DNA from: Xestospongia bergquistia
Taxonomy: Eukaryota > Porifera > Demospongiae > Haplosclerida > Petrosiidae
Reading direction: 5' to 3'
NCBI GenBank assembly: GCA_963965975.1
Contig: OZ014420.1
Coordinates: forward strand, 3,684,001 to 3,748,000
Length of the DNA: 64,000 nt
The notes below the pieces were generated by a model. It was not told where the DNA came from. It made no database searches and worked only from the letters and a program-made list of their open reading frames with translations. The position numbers and the translations under genes are program-made. Position 1 is the first letter of the stretch. Every line of letters starts with the position of its first letter. Positions 11,425 through 22,168 of this stretch are shown here, piece after piece.

Positions 11425-12305
11425 TCTCTTTTTAATACTTTCAGACTAACTCAAGCAATATACAAAGTTATTAATAGTAGCATTAGTTAATTGCAATATA
11501 GCTTATCTGTTAGTAACATTGAGAATATATGTAAAGGATATTCTTCTTTTAAAAATTAATAATTTTTTCTGTATTATCATATGTTTAGACTTCAAAAAGA
11601 CTTATTTTTTACATATACTGAACACATTTAGAATATATTGGTAATAAAAAAAGATCAATTAAAAAAATAGACTTAATTAATATTAGAATACTATTCTAAG
11701 ATGAAAATTTATCCCTGTATTTTTGAAGTAATTTTAAATTGAATTAATACTATTGAGTTTATGAAATATATGTAATCCTGAAGTATTCATATCATACCCT
11801 TCAATTATCTTCAACTATAGCAAATAGATTTATATAGATTTAGATATTAAAATTATGGTAAACATTAAATCTATGCCTAGTTGCAACTTAAACAATAATG
11901 CTAATATGAATTTACAATGTATAGATAGAATATTAGCTGTTCATGAGGATATCACGATTATCAATGTAAATATAATTTATCAACTCAATAATGATTGATG
12001 TGGTAATACACATAAGCCATACTTTGTATATAGAGGTGTGGTCTTCATAGTATCCAATTAACTGCAATCAGTTTCATTATTTGCTGTAAAGTTGTATTTA
12101 ATTTAATTAAACTTGGTAACGTAAGTAGGACCATGTGTATTATTATATCCACAAATTATTGCTTTTTATGTTGAGTAATTTGTATTGTTGTAATACAAAA
12201 AGATATCTCTATTAGGACCAAATAAGATTGTGTTGTGGATAATGGAAACTGAAACAGTTATTGTACATATATTTAGTTTATATTGAAGGAAGGTATTTTT
12301 TCTAG
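11425..12305. other. No recognised gene
   Basis: Very AT-rich DNA, no open frame of note on either strand, no clear repeats. Confidence 0.5.
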
Positions 12306-13085
12306 TGAAGGCTAACTTGGTTGACTGTAACTCTCCTTTTGAAGCAGCTAAAATAATACATAATAATTATTGACATGTTTGCATGAATGATACGTTCATT
12401 AAAATTCCTTTTTGAGTGAAGTAACTTTCTCTTCACAACTCTCACCTCTCCATCAAACCTCTCATCTCCTACATATACCAACACCAAATTACTGTCTAGC
12501 ACATTACTCATATTCTACCTTATCTCTTCTATGTTCATACCATAAAGCATGGAAGGCAATGCTTAGCTTGATTACTGTCATGTTTATTAGTATAAGATTC
12601 TTTTATGCTTCCATAGACAGAATATTTATTATGTTTTCTGGAGCATAACAGGTTTCAATAATAGACCATTTGTAATATTAAACTTGTCAGGCTTCATTAA
12701 CTATATCATCAGATTCAGCACGCATGTTTTATGAATTACTATTTATTACCTAGGCTCATCATCATTTTTATCATCTTCTTAAAGACCAAATTATTTGTCA
12801 CTGCAGAAGATGATGATGAACAAAGAGATTATCATATTTAAGTTAAAACACATTCTACAATAACAGGATTGTTTATCTTTCATCTAAATTATATAAGATA
12901 AACCAAAAAGTGCTTATATTTGACATAATTTGTGTCAAGATAAACATACTTTGTGTTGTGTCAAGTTTCAATCATTTAAAATAGATATATTACTAATGCT
13001 CATACTGAAAACAAAACAATCAATTTATATTAGTATAGGATTCATGTATTGAACTCATCTTGTTCTCATAATGTAAGAAGATTAG
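12306..13085 (+). repeat. Duplicated region upstream of POT-like copy A (partner 49630-50380)
   Basis: Shared with 49630-50380: 'ttgactgtaactctccttttgaagca', quoted here as two parts 'ttgactgtaactctcc' and 'ttttgaagca', then 'attattgacatgt', 'catctctccatca', 'gcttgattactgtcat' and 'tatttattatgttttct'. The homology resumes after the foldback element (13638 on) and leads into the transporter copies at 13790 and 50575. The two loci are therefore one ancestral segment duplicated. The short ORF 12412-12648 is not kept open in the partner and is not called as a gene. Confidence 0.75.
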
Positions 13086-13130
13086 TTGTTTATTTCTCAT
13101 GTGTGCTGTGAAAGGTAAAAATACCAATAA

Positions 13131-13622
13131 AAATGTGACATGATTTGCAATAAGGGACCACGTTTGTCAAAATATTTGTGACATGATTTGACAACTTTTA
13201 AAACACCACAACAACAGTTTTGAATACATATGTGACCAGATTTGCAAAAAGGGACCACTTCTGTCAAAACATGTGTGACCTGATTTGTGAAAAATCAACT
13301 GTTAAACCATCTTAAAAAGCAGTTTTGTACACATGCAGTTAACGTTGTTATATATGCATAACTATTCTATATGTATGCAAAACTGTAATTTGGTATCTTT
13401 TAACAATGTTTTTTTCACAAATAATGTCACAAATGTTTTGACAGAAGTGGTCCCTTTTTGCAAATCAGGTCACATAAACTGGCATATATGCCCAACTATT
13501 CATGAAACTGTATCTATATGTACAAGCTGTTTTTGATGTGTTGTAGCAGTGATCTATTTTTGTAAATCATGTCACAATTGTTTTGAAAGAAGTGGTCCCT
13601 TATAGCAAATCACGTCACAAAT
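13131..13622. mobile_element. Foldback (long inverted repeat) MITE
   Basis: About 490 bp whose two halves are reverse complements. The left unit 'tgacatgatttgcaataagg' begins near 13137, and the right unit carrying 'agtggtcccttatagcaaat' ends near 13619. Inside each arm the motif (gacc/tgattt, then agggaccac, then tgtcaaaa) occurs twice, at about 13137, 13230, and inverted at about 13428 and 13573. The outermost 'aatgtgac'/'gtcacaaatgtt' define the ends. It has no coding capacity. The duplicated segment at 50 kb continues from the left flank ('agactacttgttta') to the right flank ('gtcaatcatt') without it, so it inserted after the duplication. Its superfamily is unclear. Confidence 0.75.
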
Positions 13623-13789
13623 GTTTACATATTGAGTATGTTGTTGACAATCATTCATTAAGGTTGACATTCCTATCATAAAGTAATATGTTACATTTCT
13701 AATGTTTATACAGAGTGTAAAGACAACTGATTTATTTGATTATCACTATCTTTTGTTCAACTACTTATCTAACTCTACATTTATGGACA

Positions 13790-14482
13790 ATGTTCATATT
13801 TTTAGTCAACTCTCGATCAATACTGCTTGTTATCTTTTGGGATGTCTCTATGAATGTTCATTTAAGTTTGATTCAAAGTTTTGCAGCAAATCTCTATGAC
13901 GGTAATAGTCACGCTCATCACATTGTCTTTGATATTGGATACTGTCTTTTTTTCCTTTTATTTCCCTTCTTTGGTCTGCTAGCTGATGTAAAGGTAGGTA
14001 GGTATGCATCTATCATTACTGGTGTATATCTAACATTTTGTTCATGGCTGGTTGCTGGTTTGTGTTATAACATAAAGAATTTTTTACATTACAATGTGCT
14101 ATTTCTTATAATAAGTGGTGTTGAATATTTGCTACAAGTGATTGGATACTCATGTCTACGATCAAATATTGTCCAATTTAACATTGATCAAGCAATTGGT
14201 GCTTCAGGTGACAAGCTAAGTGCTATTATATATTGACACTCACTGAGTTTGCCTGCAATTTTTTGCATTGTTATAATTATACAATGTTTGATAAATCAGT
14301 TCTTTGTTGTGTCATATGTGTTATCAGTTGTGGCTGTGTCTATTGTCATTGTCACTAACTTTCTCTTTAAATATTGGCTGGATACTACATCTCACATTGT
14401 TAATCCTGTCCAATTGATTGCTAAAGTACTCAACTATGCCAGGAAGAACAAGTATCCCAGGAATCGTAGTGCTTTAACTTGA
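13790..14482 (+). pseudogene. POT/PTR2-like transporter, copy A (broken)
   Basis: N-terminal half of an MFS protein of the proton-coupled oligopeptide (POT, SLC15-like) kind. These move small peptides or related solutes with protons across membranes. Start 13790 is chosen because the homologous ATG recurs in copies D-F and H. Hydrophobic spans alternate with 'LLADVKVGRYASIITG', the family's loop after an early helix (compare G-W-aD..lGRy.tI), and 'RSNIVQFNIDQAIGASGDKLSA'-type sequence. It ends with 'LNYARKNKYPRNRSALT', the start of the central cytoplasmic loop. Two lesions are clear: a TGA near 14235 where other copies have Trp, and a stop directly after 'RSALT' where the others continue 'YWEE'. 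The C-terminal half is missing. Confidence 0.75.
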
Positions 14483-15042
14483 GTGTACTAGCTGACATAT
14501 TTCTTCTACATTTTTGGACATCTATGTTTATGTAAACAGTACATTTGAATAAAATATACATGGCGTTTATTTTTTTACATATTGTATTAATGTCTTTTAC
14601 ACTATTGATATTATCAATTAATATACCACTTTCTTTTTATCAAATTGAGATCATTGTCTTAGATTCTTTATCATCTTAAATTAGTCTAAGTTATATTACA
14701 AAGCAAGTTTGTATATAATGAGATAAAAGTTTATTAAGTTTTTACATAATTAATGTAATTATGAGAGAGATTATGAAACAGGTAGTGAGGTACAGGAGAG
14801 AAATGAGACTATCAATAGAGTGTATACTATAATAAGATGTCTTTACTATTCATATTTATTGCGAATGACAAACATATCAAAAATTAAATCTTAATGAATA
14901 TACTTGCACTAACATAAATAAATATTTGCAATTGTTAGTGTTGTGTTTAGCTTCAATATTTTCTTAATACTTATATGAAAAGCAAGACCTCATTCATTCA
15001 ATTACTTTGTATTCAACTAATAATTCGTTGTGGTAGCTATAC
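14483..15042. other. No recognised gene
   Basis: AT-rich spacer. Part of it (about 14935-15040) resembles the upstream block of the other POT-like copies ('cttcaat.tttcttaata', 'caagacctcattcatt'). Confidence 0.4.
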
Positions 15043-15044
15043 AT

Positions 15045-15578
15045 GATTTTTGATCATGTATCAATTAGCACTGTTATGCTTCTCTGGGATGTGTCTATGT
15101 ATGCGCTTGTAGTTTTATTAGAAATTTTAAAGCAACAACTATGCAGATGAATAACCTTGTCTTGATATTTTGTCTTATGTTCTTTTAATTTCCTTTATTT
15201 GGTCTACTTGCTGAGATAAAAGTAGGTAAGTATACATCTATCATTAAATCTTATAATGGATGATTGTTGGCTTGGGATATATAATAGAAACTTTGTTACA
15301 TCATCATGTGTTGTTTCAGATAATTAGAGTTATTTCCCATATGTTCCAAGTGATTGGATCTTCATGTCAATGATCAAATATGGCCAATTTAGCATTGATC
15401 AAGTAATTAGCACTTATTGAGTATACCTACAACTTTTTTCATTATCATAATTTGGGAGTGATTAATAAATCAATTCATTATAGTGTCCTGTGTGTACTAT
15501 CAGGTGTGTCTGTATCCATTATCATAGTCACTAACATACTCTTTAAACATTGGCTAGATACTATATGTCATATTGATA
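15045..15578 (+). pseudogene. POT-like transporter, copy B (heavily decayed)
   Basis: It is aligned by eye to copies A and D. 'tgggatgtgtctatgta', 'ggtctacttgctgagat' (the LLAD loop), 'aagtgattgga', 'atggccaatttagcattgat' and 'cattggctagatacta' follow in the right order. Only the first half of the gene is represented, with large gaps and many frame changes, so it is an old relic. Confidence 0.65.
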
Positions 15579-15866
15579 AACAGTCAATTCCATAGACACA
15601 ACAGCAATTTGTTTATTTTTGTTAAAATCATTGCATTTTGGTTGTGTTATGTAGCTTCAATCATTTCTTAATATTTATACTGAAACTAAAACTATCAATC
15701 AATTGAATTATCAACCCCAAAGTTATTATCTTATAAAAATTTATAATATATTTGTTAAACTAAAGATATATCATCAGAACATAAGGTAGAATTAGAAATA
15801 CTCCTCTCAGTGAATGTACTGAATTCTCATGGGTGGTCAGTTGTCTTCATATGTCCTAATTGATAG
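15579..15866. other. Spacer before the hAT ORF, partly POT upstream-type sequence
   Basis: It contains 'tagcttcaatcatttctt' and 'atttatactgaaac', again like the block upstream of the POT-like copies. The 5' end of the following hAT element should be here but no terminal repeat matching its 3' end was found. Confidence 0.4.
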
Positions 15867-17786
15867 AATGCGTTTAGTGATGTTGGTTTTCGTAATTGGA
15901 AGGATGCAGTTCATTGCTTTAGAAAACATGAATCCTCACACAGTCATAGGGACGCAACTTCAAAATGGCTTCATTATAGCAGATCTCAGTCTATTGCCTC
16001 TCAGCTCAGTCATCAATTATGTGATGATCAAGCTATAGCAAAGGGTTGTTTATTGAAAATTATTACAACTTTGTTGTTTTTGGTTCAGCAAGGTCTAGCG
16101 GTTCGTGGCCATGATGAATCTCAGGGCAATTTTGTTCGACTATTGCAGCTTCGTAGTGCAGACTACCCAGATCTGTGTATGCGGATAAACCAGTGGGATA
16201 ATTGGCTCTCATATGACATTCAAAATGAGATATTAGAAATAATGGCCCATTCTCTCCTTAGAAAACTTTTAGATGGTGTTAAACTTAATACGTATTACTC
16301 AATAATTGTTGATGAGGCTACAGAGGCTACAGATGTAGCTTTTAAGGAACAGGTATCTATATGCCTTAGGTACATGTCAGATATACACGAGGATTTTGTT
16401 GGTATGTATGAAACTGGAAGTACTACGGCTGAAACTTTAACACTGCTAATCAAGGACGCATTGTGCAGGTTTGGTCTTGATCTCTGTAACTGCCGTGGCC
16501 AAGCTTATGATGGTGCCTCTAACATGAGTGGGCGATTATCTGGTGTGCAGGCGAGGATTAGTGCTCAGTATCCAAAAGCTCTCTACATTCATTGTTTTTG
16601 TCACTCTCTCAACCTTGCCGTGCAAGACTCCTCTTGTCACATACAATTAGTAAGGGACACACTTGATATCACCCAAGAATTATCCAATCTCATCCATTAC
16701 TCTGCTAAATGCCAGGCCCTTCTTGAAAGAATGCAGCGGGATTTTGGAAATGAATCACCAAGATCACTGAGGCCATTATGCCCAACAAGGTGGACCATCA
16801 AGCACAAGACTTTTCAGTCTGTTCTTATGAATTATGAGCCTCTGCTGGAGACATTAGACACTATTTCAAGTGGGTCCGAGGGCAAAAGCTGTCCAGACAT
16901 AAGGTCTAAGGCTGGAGGTGTTTATAAGAGCTTGCAAACATTTGACTATTTCTTTGGCATATTTTTAAGTGAAAAATTCTTTGGAATAACTGACTCTTTA
17001 AGTAGTAGCTTGCAAGGAAAGGGTGTAACAGCATTTGATGCTAAAAGGGCTGCTGACACAATTTCGAAAAAGCTACTTAGCTTAAGATCAGATGCAGAGT
17101 TTAAATCATTTTGGGCCAATGCTACTACCAGAGCTAACGAGCTACAATTATCTGAGCCAGTTCTCCCTCGTCTTCGAAAGATTCCCCGACACCTTGACAC
17201 TGGATCTAGCCCACATCAGTTTTCCTCCCCTCAAGAGTACTACAAGAAAACATATCTGGAGTTTGTGGACTGCTTACATGGAGAAATTAATAAGCGGTTT
17301 TCTCAGAAGAATTATAAACTATACATGAAAGCTGAGCAGTTACTAATAGCCGCTGCTACTACAGGTGATATCTTGATGGAAAATATGAGGGAAGTGTGTG
17401 AGCATTTTGGTGAAGACTTGGATGAACAACGCCTCAAAAACCAGCTTTCAGTTCTCTCAGATATTGTTGAAGATCATTCACCATGTCTAAAGGTAATCCA
17501 TCAGGCCATATTGAAATTGAACACAACCTCCAACCTATTCTCCGAGGTCCTGAAACTTTTAAAGCTCTTTGTCCTTCCAGCCAGCACAGCATCAGCTAAA
17601 AGATCATTCTACTCCCTTCGCAGACTTAAGACATACTTGAGATCCTCCATGACTGCACAGAGGTTAAATCATGTGCTCCTTCTTCATGTTCACAAGGACA
17701 TTGCAGAGTATCTAGATCCATATTTGATTGCAAAGGAATTTGTTTATCGTAATGATAGGAGAAAGAGTGTGTTTTGTACATTGTAA
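15867..17786 (+). CDS. ZMYM1-like hAT transposase, long open frame, N-terminus truncated
   Basis: The frame is open for about 639 codons from just after two adjacent stops (15861-15866) to TAA at 17786. An ATG-based start is not evident; the open part begins inside the TTF zinc finger ('FRNWKDAVHCFRKHESSHSH'). It continues with 'LLFLVQQGLAVRGHDE', the DUF4371-type 'IIVDEATEATD' (first acidic catalytic residue, about 16308), 'AYDGASNMSG' (second), 'YIHCFCHSLNLAVQD', 'CPTRWTIKHKTF', and the hAT dimerisation domain 'AKRSFYSLRRLKTYLRSSM' with 'VHKDIAEYLDPY'. All core motifs are present in one frame, so the copy is young or under constraint. The missing zinc-finger start suggests it is not itself active unless an upstream exon exists. 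Confidence 0.8.
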   Translation, partial: NAFSDVGFRNWKDAVHCFRKHESSHSHRDATSKWLHYSRSQSIASQLSHQLCDDQAIAKGCLLKIITTLLFLVQQGLAVRGHDESQGNFVRLLQLRSADYPDLCMRINQWDNWLSYDIQNEILEIMAHSLLRKLLDGVKLNTYYSIIVDEATEATDVAFKEQVSICLRYMSDIHEDFVGMYETGSTTAETLTLLIKDALCRFGLDLCNCRGQAYDGASNMSGRLSGVQARISAQYPKALYIHCFCHSLNLAVQDSSCHIQLVRDTLDITQELSNLIHYSAKCQALLERMQRDFGNESPRSLRPLCPTRWTIKHKTFQSVLMNYEPLLETLDTISSGSEGKSCPDIRSKAGGVYKSLQTFDYFFGIFLSEKFFGITDSLSSSLQGKGVTAFDAKRAADTISKKLLSLRSDAEFKSFWANATTRANELQLSEPVLPRLRKIPRHLDTGSSPHQFSSPQEYYKKTYLEFVDCLHGEINKRFSQKNYKLYMKAEQLLIAAATTGDILMENMREVCEHFGEDLDEQRLKNQLSVLSDIVEDHSPCLKVIHQAILKLNTTSNLFSEVLKLLKLFVLPASTASAKRSFYSLRRLKTYLRSSMTAQRLNHVLLLHVHKDIAEYLDPYLIAKEFVYRNDRRKSVFCTL

Positions 17787-17834
17787 TGACATAAATGTGT
17801 ATAATAATTATGATCATTATAATTATGTAAGCTG

Positions 17835-17870
17835 AGCCGTACCAATCCTAAGTTGCTTCCTCCGCCAATG
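17835..17870 (+). mobile_element. 3' terminus of the ZMYM1-like hAT element
   Basis: The segment 'gcttcctccgccaatg' ending at about 17870 is, in reverse complement, 'cattggcggaggaagc', very like the CAGTGGCGGAGGAAGC ends common in this hAT group. A paired 5' end is not visible, so the element is 5'-truncated or its left end has decayed. Confidence 0.5.
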
Positions 17871-17939
17871 TATACGTAGATGTTGTGATACTGTAGTAAC
17901 AATAATTTGTCTTCAAAACACAGATGATCTACTACTCAA

Positions 17940-18158
17940 ACATATAAGAAGCCAAAAGTGGTTGCTGAATACAACAAATATATGCTTGGTGTTGACAAGC
18001 TAGACCAACTGGTCAGTTACTACAGTTTCACTCACAAATCCTTGAAGTGGTGGAGGAAGGTATTCTTTTGGTCGGTGGAAGTAGCTGTTGTCAATTCGCA
18101 TGTGATATACAAGGAACAAAAGCTGAAACGTAATGAACTGCTAATCACTCACCTTGCA
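17940..18158 (+). pseudogene. piggyBac transposase, C-terminal part, first piece
   Basis: It reads 'KPKVVAEYNKYMLGVDKLDQ' then 'YYSFTHKSLKWWRKVFFW' and 'VNSHVIYKEQK', the standard piggyBac (DDE_Tnp_1_7) block around the last catalytic Asp (GVDKLDQ). The piece ends in 'LITHLA' at 18158, exactly at the target duplication of the inserted hAT. The N-terminal two-thirds is absent: the sequence just upstream is the end of another hAT. It may be the exon after an intron (acceptor-like 'aaaacacag' before 17922). Confidence 0.8.
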
Positions 18159-20780
18159 TGATTCTGCCCACACTGGTCGGTGGTGGTCGAATCCGACCAG
18201 CTAATCTTGCAAACCAACCACCACTAACCTTGCTCCGACCAGTAGAGTTTGCTCAACTAGCTAGATCTAGACTGAGGCTTGCAAGATCCAAGTCTTTCTT
18301 GCATGCAACGCGTGTACAACTTGATGGGCAATAAATAGAACATTTGAGCATGCTCAGTGGTGAGGTACAAAGGTCAACCACGTGTCAAGTGTTGACAGCT
18401 GCAATAATGTCTATTCGCCAGTTCTGCAAACCAAGAGAGCATGAGAGAATAGAGAACCTTGAATCTGGACCATGTTCTAAGCGCCCTAGGCTTGATGACA
18501 GCTCTGGTAGTTCTTCAGAAAACGAATCCAGCAGTGGTCTGGCATCTACAGCACCTGAGAGCTCATCTACAGACTCTTCAACTAAAAGTAAGAGAAAACA
18601 AGCTAGTAAGTTCTGTACTGAGTGGATGAAAGGAAGACAGCATTGGTTGAAGTACATACCTGGCCAGGGAATGATTTGTACTTTGTGCCAGAAACACAAC
18701 AAAAGCCCTGGTACTCATACTACTTGGAACACAACTCCTTGTAACAGACTCAGATAACAGAGCATTACAGCACATGAAGGTTGTGCTTCTAACAAATACG
18801 CGTGTAAATTAAAAACTGAAAAGAAGACCACGATTCAGAGTGCCATCAATCCTCAGATACTTACAAAGCCTATAGAACAAGCGTTTACTTGTCTGTACTT
18901 CTTGGCTAAACAGAGAATCGCTCACACCACCAACTTTGAACCTTTGCTTAATTTGATGGGATTACTAGGGCTCGATGTTAAGGCCAAAATTCAGGTAGCG
19001 AAGAATGCCTTGTATACAAGTGACAAGTCTATTCAAGAAAGATCTTTGTTATTTCTGAAGTGATCGAAACGCGTATTTTGAAAGAAGTATGAGAGTCGAG
19101 CCATTTTGCACTAATGCTGGATGAAACCACTGATTGTACTGTCACAGAACAATTGGTTGTACATGCTAGGTACATTGATACAGCTGGGGAGCTAAAATCT
19201 CATTTCCTGAAAGTGATCGACACATTGCAGCCAGAAATAGAAGCACTATGTAGGTCTGCATCTGGGAATGACTCACCTTGTATCAGTGTTTGTGCTGAAA
19301 CCATAACTACTCGTGTGCATGAATATGTAGACTCTGCTCAGCTTGAAATGGCAAAGATGAGAGGTATTGGAACTGATGGTGCATCTACTATGATGGGCCG
19401 TCATAGTGGAATTGTTGCTTGTCTAAAGGCCATTACACCCTCTGCTATTGGTGTACACTGTGCAGCACACCGACTGAAGCTGGGGACCATGTTGCATATG
19501 TCAGAAAATTCAGTAACATCCTTCGTCAGCTCTATGACTTCTTTGACAATAGTGCAGTTCGAACAGTGGGATTGGAGGCAGTTCAAACTCTAATGAACAA
19601 GTCGGGAAAATTACTAGCCCCATGCTCCACCAGATGGCTTAGTACTGATAGAAGTGTAAACAGGCTAAGGAAATGTTTTATATCCGTTGTACTAAGCCTC
19701 CAACGGTAGGGTGAAGAGCGCTCAGACACCAAGGCAGTTGGACTAGGCAATCTTGTAACTGAATACAGGTTTGTTTGCACTATGCTTTTGTTGTGCGATA
19801 CTCTTCCCCATGTCTCCCATCTCTCAAAATGCTTTCAGAGCTCGAACTGTGACTACAGTATCATACCAAGAATGGTATCAAGTACGGTTCATGCAATCAA
19901 GCAGCTGAAAACAGTAGACGGTGTGAACATGAAAACCCTACCAGCATTCTTGAAAGAAATAGAGAAGTCAGGAATCACACTCAAAAAGCCATCTCACTTG
20001 GGAGAGGACTATTTCAAGAAGTCTATCAGAGATCCATATCTAGACACTCTAATCAGTAACATCGAAGCTAGATTTGACGACAAGTCTGTTATGGCATCTT
20101 TTGATATCTGCAACCCAGCCAAGTTACCAAATCTGCCTGACAACCCATCCAAAGATGAGCTTGAGGCATTCACGAAGGAGACCTTAGCACATCAATTTGA
20201 TGGTGTAACTGTTGTTGCTGACTCAACAGAATGCCTCAAAGAGTGTAGCAGCTTTAGACAATTCATGAGAGAAAATTGTGGTGAAATGAAACACAAGGAA
20301 GTTGTTTCGAAGCTTTGCTCTGATTCATCATGGACTCTAATCTACCCAAACATGAGCACATTTGCAAAGATATGCCGAGTAGTTCCTATTCAAACTGCAG
20401 ATGTTGAGAGGACTTTTTCACAGCTAAAAGTCATCAAAACGAGACTACGAAAAAGAATGAATGAGAAGATCTTGGACTCTCTCCTTAGAATAGTAATTGA
20501 AGGACCCCCAAATAGTGAATTAAAACTTTGGGCCACAAAGTAAAATCAAAGGTTGTCGTGTTATTTTTATATGCTTTTTGTATACAGTTGTCATAAAACA
20601 TTAAATTTTATGAAAGTTTAGTTCTCTTTAGAAAGCCCTTAAATTTGAAGCTAAAAATGTGCTAGAATGCATCTCCAGGCACCAATTTTTCAAAATTTTC
20701 TGGGGGCCCCCTAGAGGCCTCAGGTGCTTCGCACCTCAGCAGGTGTTACCACCTGCTGATCTATCCTGGGCAGAACCCTG
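18159..20780 (+). mobile_element. hAT element inserted in piggyBac; 8-bp duplication 'accttgca'
   Basis: The right end 'gggcagaaccctg' (to 20780) inverts to 'cagggttctgccc'. The left end begins 'tgattctgccca' (18159), the same repeat with its outer two to four bases changed or lost. The flanks are identical: 'accttgca' at 18151-18158 and 20781-20788. Removing one flank and the element restores an uninterrupted piggyBac reading frame. About 2.6 kb, a normal size for a hAT, with a damaged transposase inside. Confidence 0.9.
18407..20543 (+). pseudogene. hAT transposase (ZNF862/C17orf113-like), about five lesions
   Basis: Start ATG 18407 ('MSIRQFCKPRE'). After an acidic, Ser-rich region comes a zinc finger 'FCTEWMKGRQHWLKY..' with 'CTLCQKH' and a closing 'ITAHEGCASNKY'. 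Next are 'AFTCLYFLAKQRIAHTT', 'FALMLDETTDCTVTEQL' (first catalytic Asp), 'GIGTDGASTMMGRHSG', 'GVHCAAHRLKL', 'CSTRWLSTDRS', and the dimerisation domain 'IQTADVERTFSQLKVIKTRL'. Lesions seen: an in-frame TAA near 18755, a frame change near 19040, TGA near 19093, a frame change near 19483, and TAG near 19707. Otherwise the full domain order is kept, so inactivation is recent on the family's scale. Confidence 0.85.
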
Positions 20781-21050
20781 ACCTTGCATACCAGTGTTTA
20801 CTAATTGACATGCTCACCGAGCCAGTGAGATGTAAAGTCAGTCCAAGGGTCCCAGCCACAGAGAGTGACTCCAGGGAAAACCACACTTTCTAAGGAAAGA
20901 CGAAAGGTGTACAGATTGCATTGTATATATTGATTAAAAGAGAGGTCAACAACATCACACATTTCTGTTGTTGTACATGTACTGACAATCCTCCTTTATG
21001 GCCCACCGAGTGCTTCAAAATATACCACAAACAAAAGAACTACAAAAAGG
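20781..21050 (+). pseudogene. piggyBac transposase, C-terminal part, second piece
   Basis: It continues directly in frame from 18158: 'YQCLLIDMLTEPVRCK', then a basic stretch and a Cys/Pro tail 'CTDNPPLWPTECFKIYH', the zinc-ribbon-like end that piggyBac transposases use to bind their termini. At least one stop (after 'ENHTF') and a frame change near 20930 interrupt it. The element's right end is probably 'tgtaaggg' next to TTAA at 21535-21538. Confidence 0.8.
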
Positions 21051-21499
21051 AGTAATATACCCTAGTCACCCTACTTTTCAATTATTCATTTATTTTATAT
21101 ACTCTAATGCTTTCCTCAAGATATATAATTATACATAACCTTTTTCCCTGCTAACAATAGTAGCAGGTAGGCAACATACTTTCATTTTATAGCATATATA
21201 TATAAATATATAATTTTATACATACCTGAGGCAAACCAACAAGAAAGACTGGATTCTCAACAAAGATGTGACAGAAACGTAGTAGTGTTTGACGACGATA
21301 CAATTTGATACAGTAAGATCTGCTACACAAATATCTAGTACATTGGCCACAAGAGCTGTTCATAGAGTACTTCTTTCTGCCGAGAATCAGATTGAAAATG
21401 TCTTATTTTAGCGCGATCAAGAGCAAAAGTAGTGTCAGACATGTTTTTTGCAATTGCTGTCCACGTGATTTGACATTCTTAAAATCAGCTAATTATTGT

Positions 21500-21538
21500 G
21501 AATAAGGTCGTTAATTAATAATGGTCTGTAAGGGTTAA
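21500..21538 (+). mobile_element. Probable right end of the first piggyBac
   Basis: The segment ends '..ggtctgtaaggg' followed by TTAA (21535-21538), the piggyBac target site. The inverted end 'cccttacagacc' has the CCCTT start usual for the superfamily. The left partner is missing, so this rests on position and form only. Confidence 0.5.
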
Positions 21539-21548
21539 AGCTTATTAG

Positions 21549-22168
21549 TTAACCCTTTGACGGATGCGGATGCAAAATTTTATCCACCCGGGTGGTTCGA
21601 ACTCTGGTGCGGATGCAAATTTACATCAACCACTATTAACACCTGCCAAGGAACTTATTTTTTGTAAGATGCAAGGTAAAGTTGTCAAAACATCATTACT
21701 GTATTCAGGTCATGGCTCAATCTAACAGAAGAAACCAGCGTTTACCTCCTGATCCCGAGTTTTTGATCAAGTACATAGCGTTACTAGCGAGGATTCAGAT
21801 GACTATTTTGATGGCTGCGTGGACAACCCTATAATCCTCAATAGTGCAGAAGCAACCAGTTCTTTTCAGAACTACTCCACCAGACATAACCCTGTACCTG
21901 ATGACACTTGCAAGCACTAGCTTCACCCAATTCAAATAATGAGCATTCCATCAGCCACAATATTCCTGATACTCCTATACCTGATGCTAATATTCAGGAA
22001 ACACCAGCTCTCCCCGTTCCATTTGTCTACCTCATGCAATCACTTCCTACTATTCCTACATTAGCTCAAATGTTCTCAGCAGCTACACCTACTATGAGTA
22101 AGTCGGTATTATGGGACAGGAGAAAAGATCCATCTGAAATTAATAATACTAGTTCATCATACATGTAA
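21549..22168 (+). mobile_element. Second piggyBac, left end and N-terminal coding piece
   Basis: TTAA (21549-21552) is followed by 'ccctttgacggatgcggatg', a piggyBac-type terminus with a repeated 'ggatgc' inside it (again near 21611). The coding part begins 'MAQSNRRNQRLPPDPEF' near 21711. After a frame change it becomes an acidic stretch ('SVTSEDSDDYFDG') and then 'ILNSAEATSS'. A Pro/Thr-rich frame 21908-22168 ends 'LWDRRKDPSEINN'. Acidic, low-complexity N-termini are normal for piggyBac transposases. No catalytic region follows, so the element is truncated or its body has been removed. Confidence 0.6.

Noticed and set aside
12412-12648. 78-codon plus-strand ORF in the duplicated upstream region
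   Set aside because: The homologous stretch at 49781-50010 is not open in the same frame, and there is no domain; treated as non-coding.
13137-13619. Four spaced repeat units considered as a CRISPR-like or satellite array
   Set aside because: Two units are inverted relative to the others, spacing is irregular, and the sister locus lacks the whole block; a foldback element explains it.
16946-17328. Antisense and shifted ORFs within the ZMYM1-like hAT (for example 16946-17200 minus)
   Set aside because: Shadows of the long plus-strand frame, which alone carries the family motifs.
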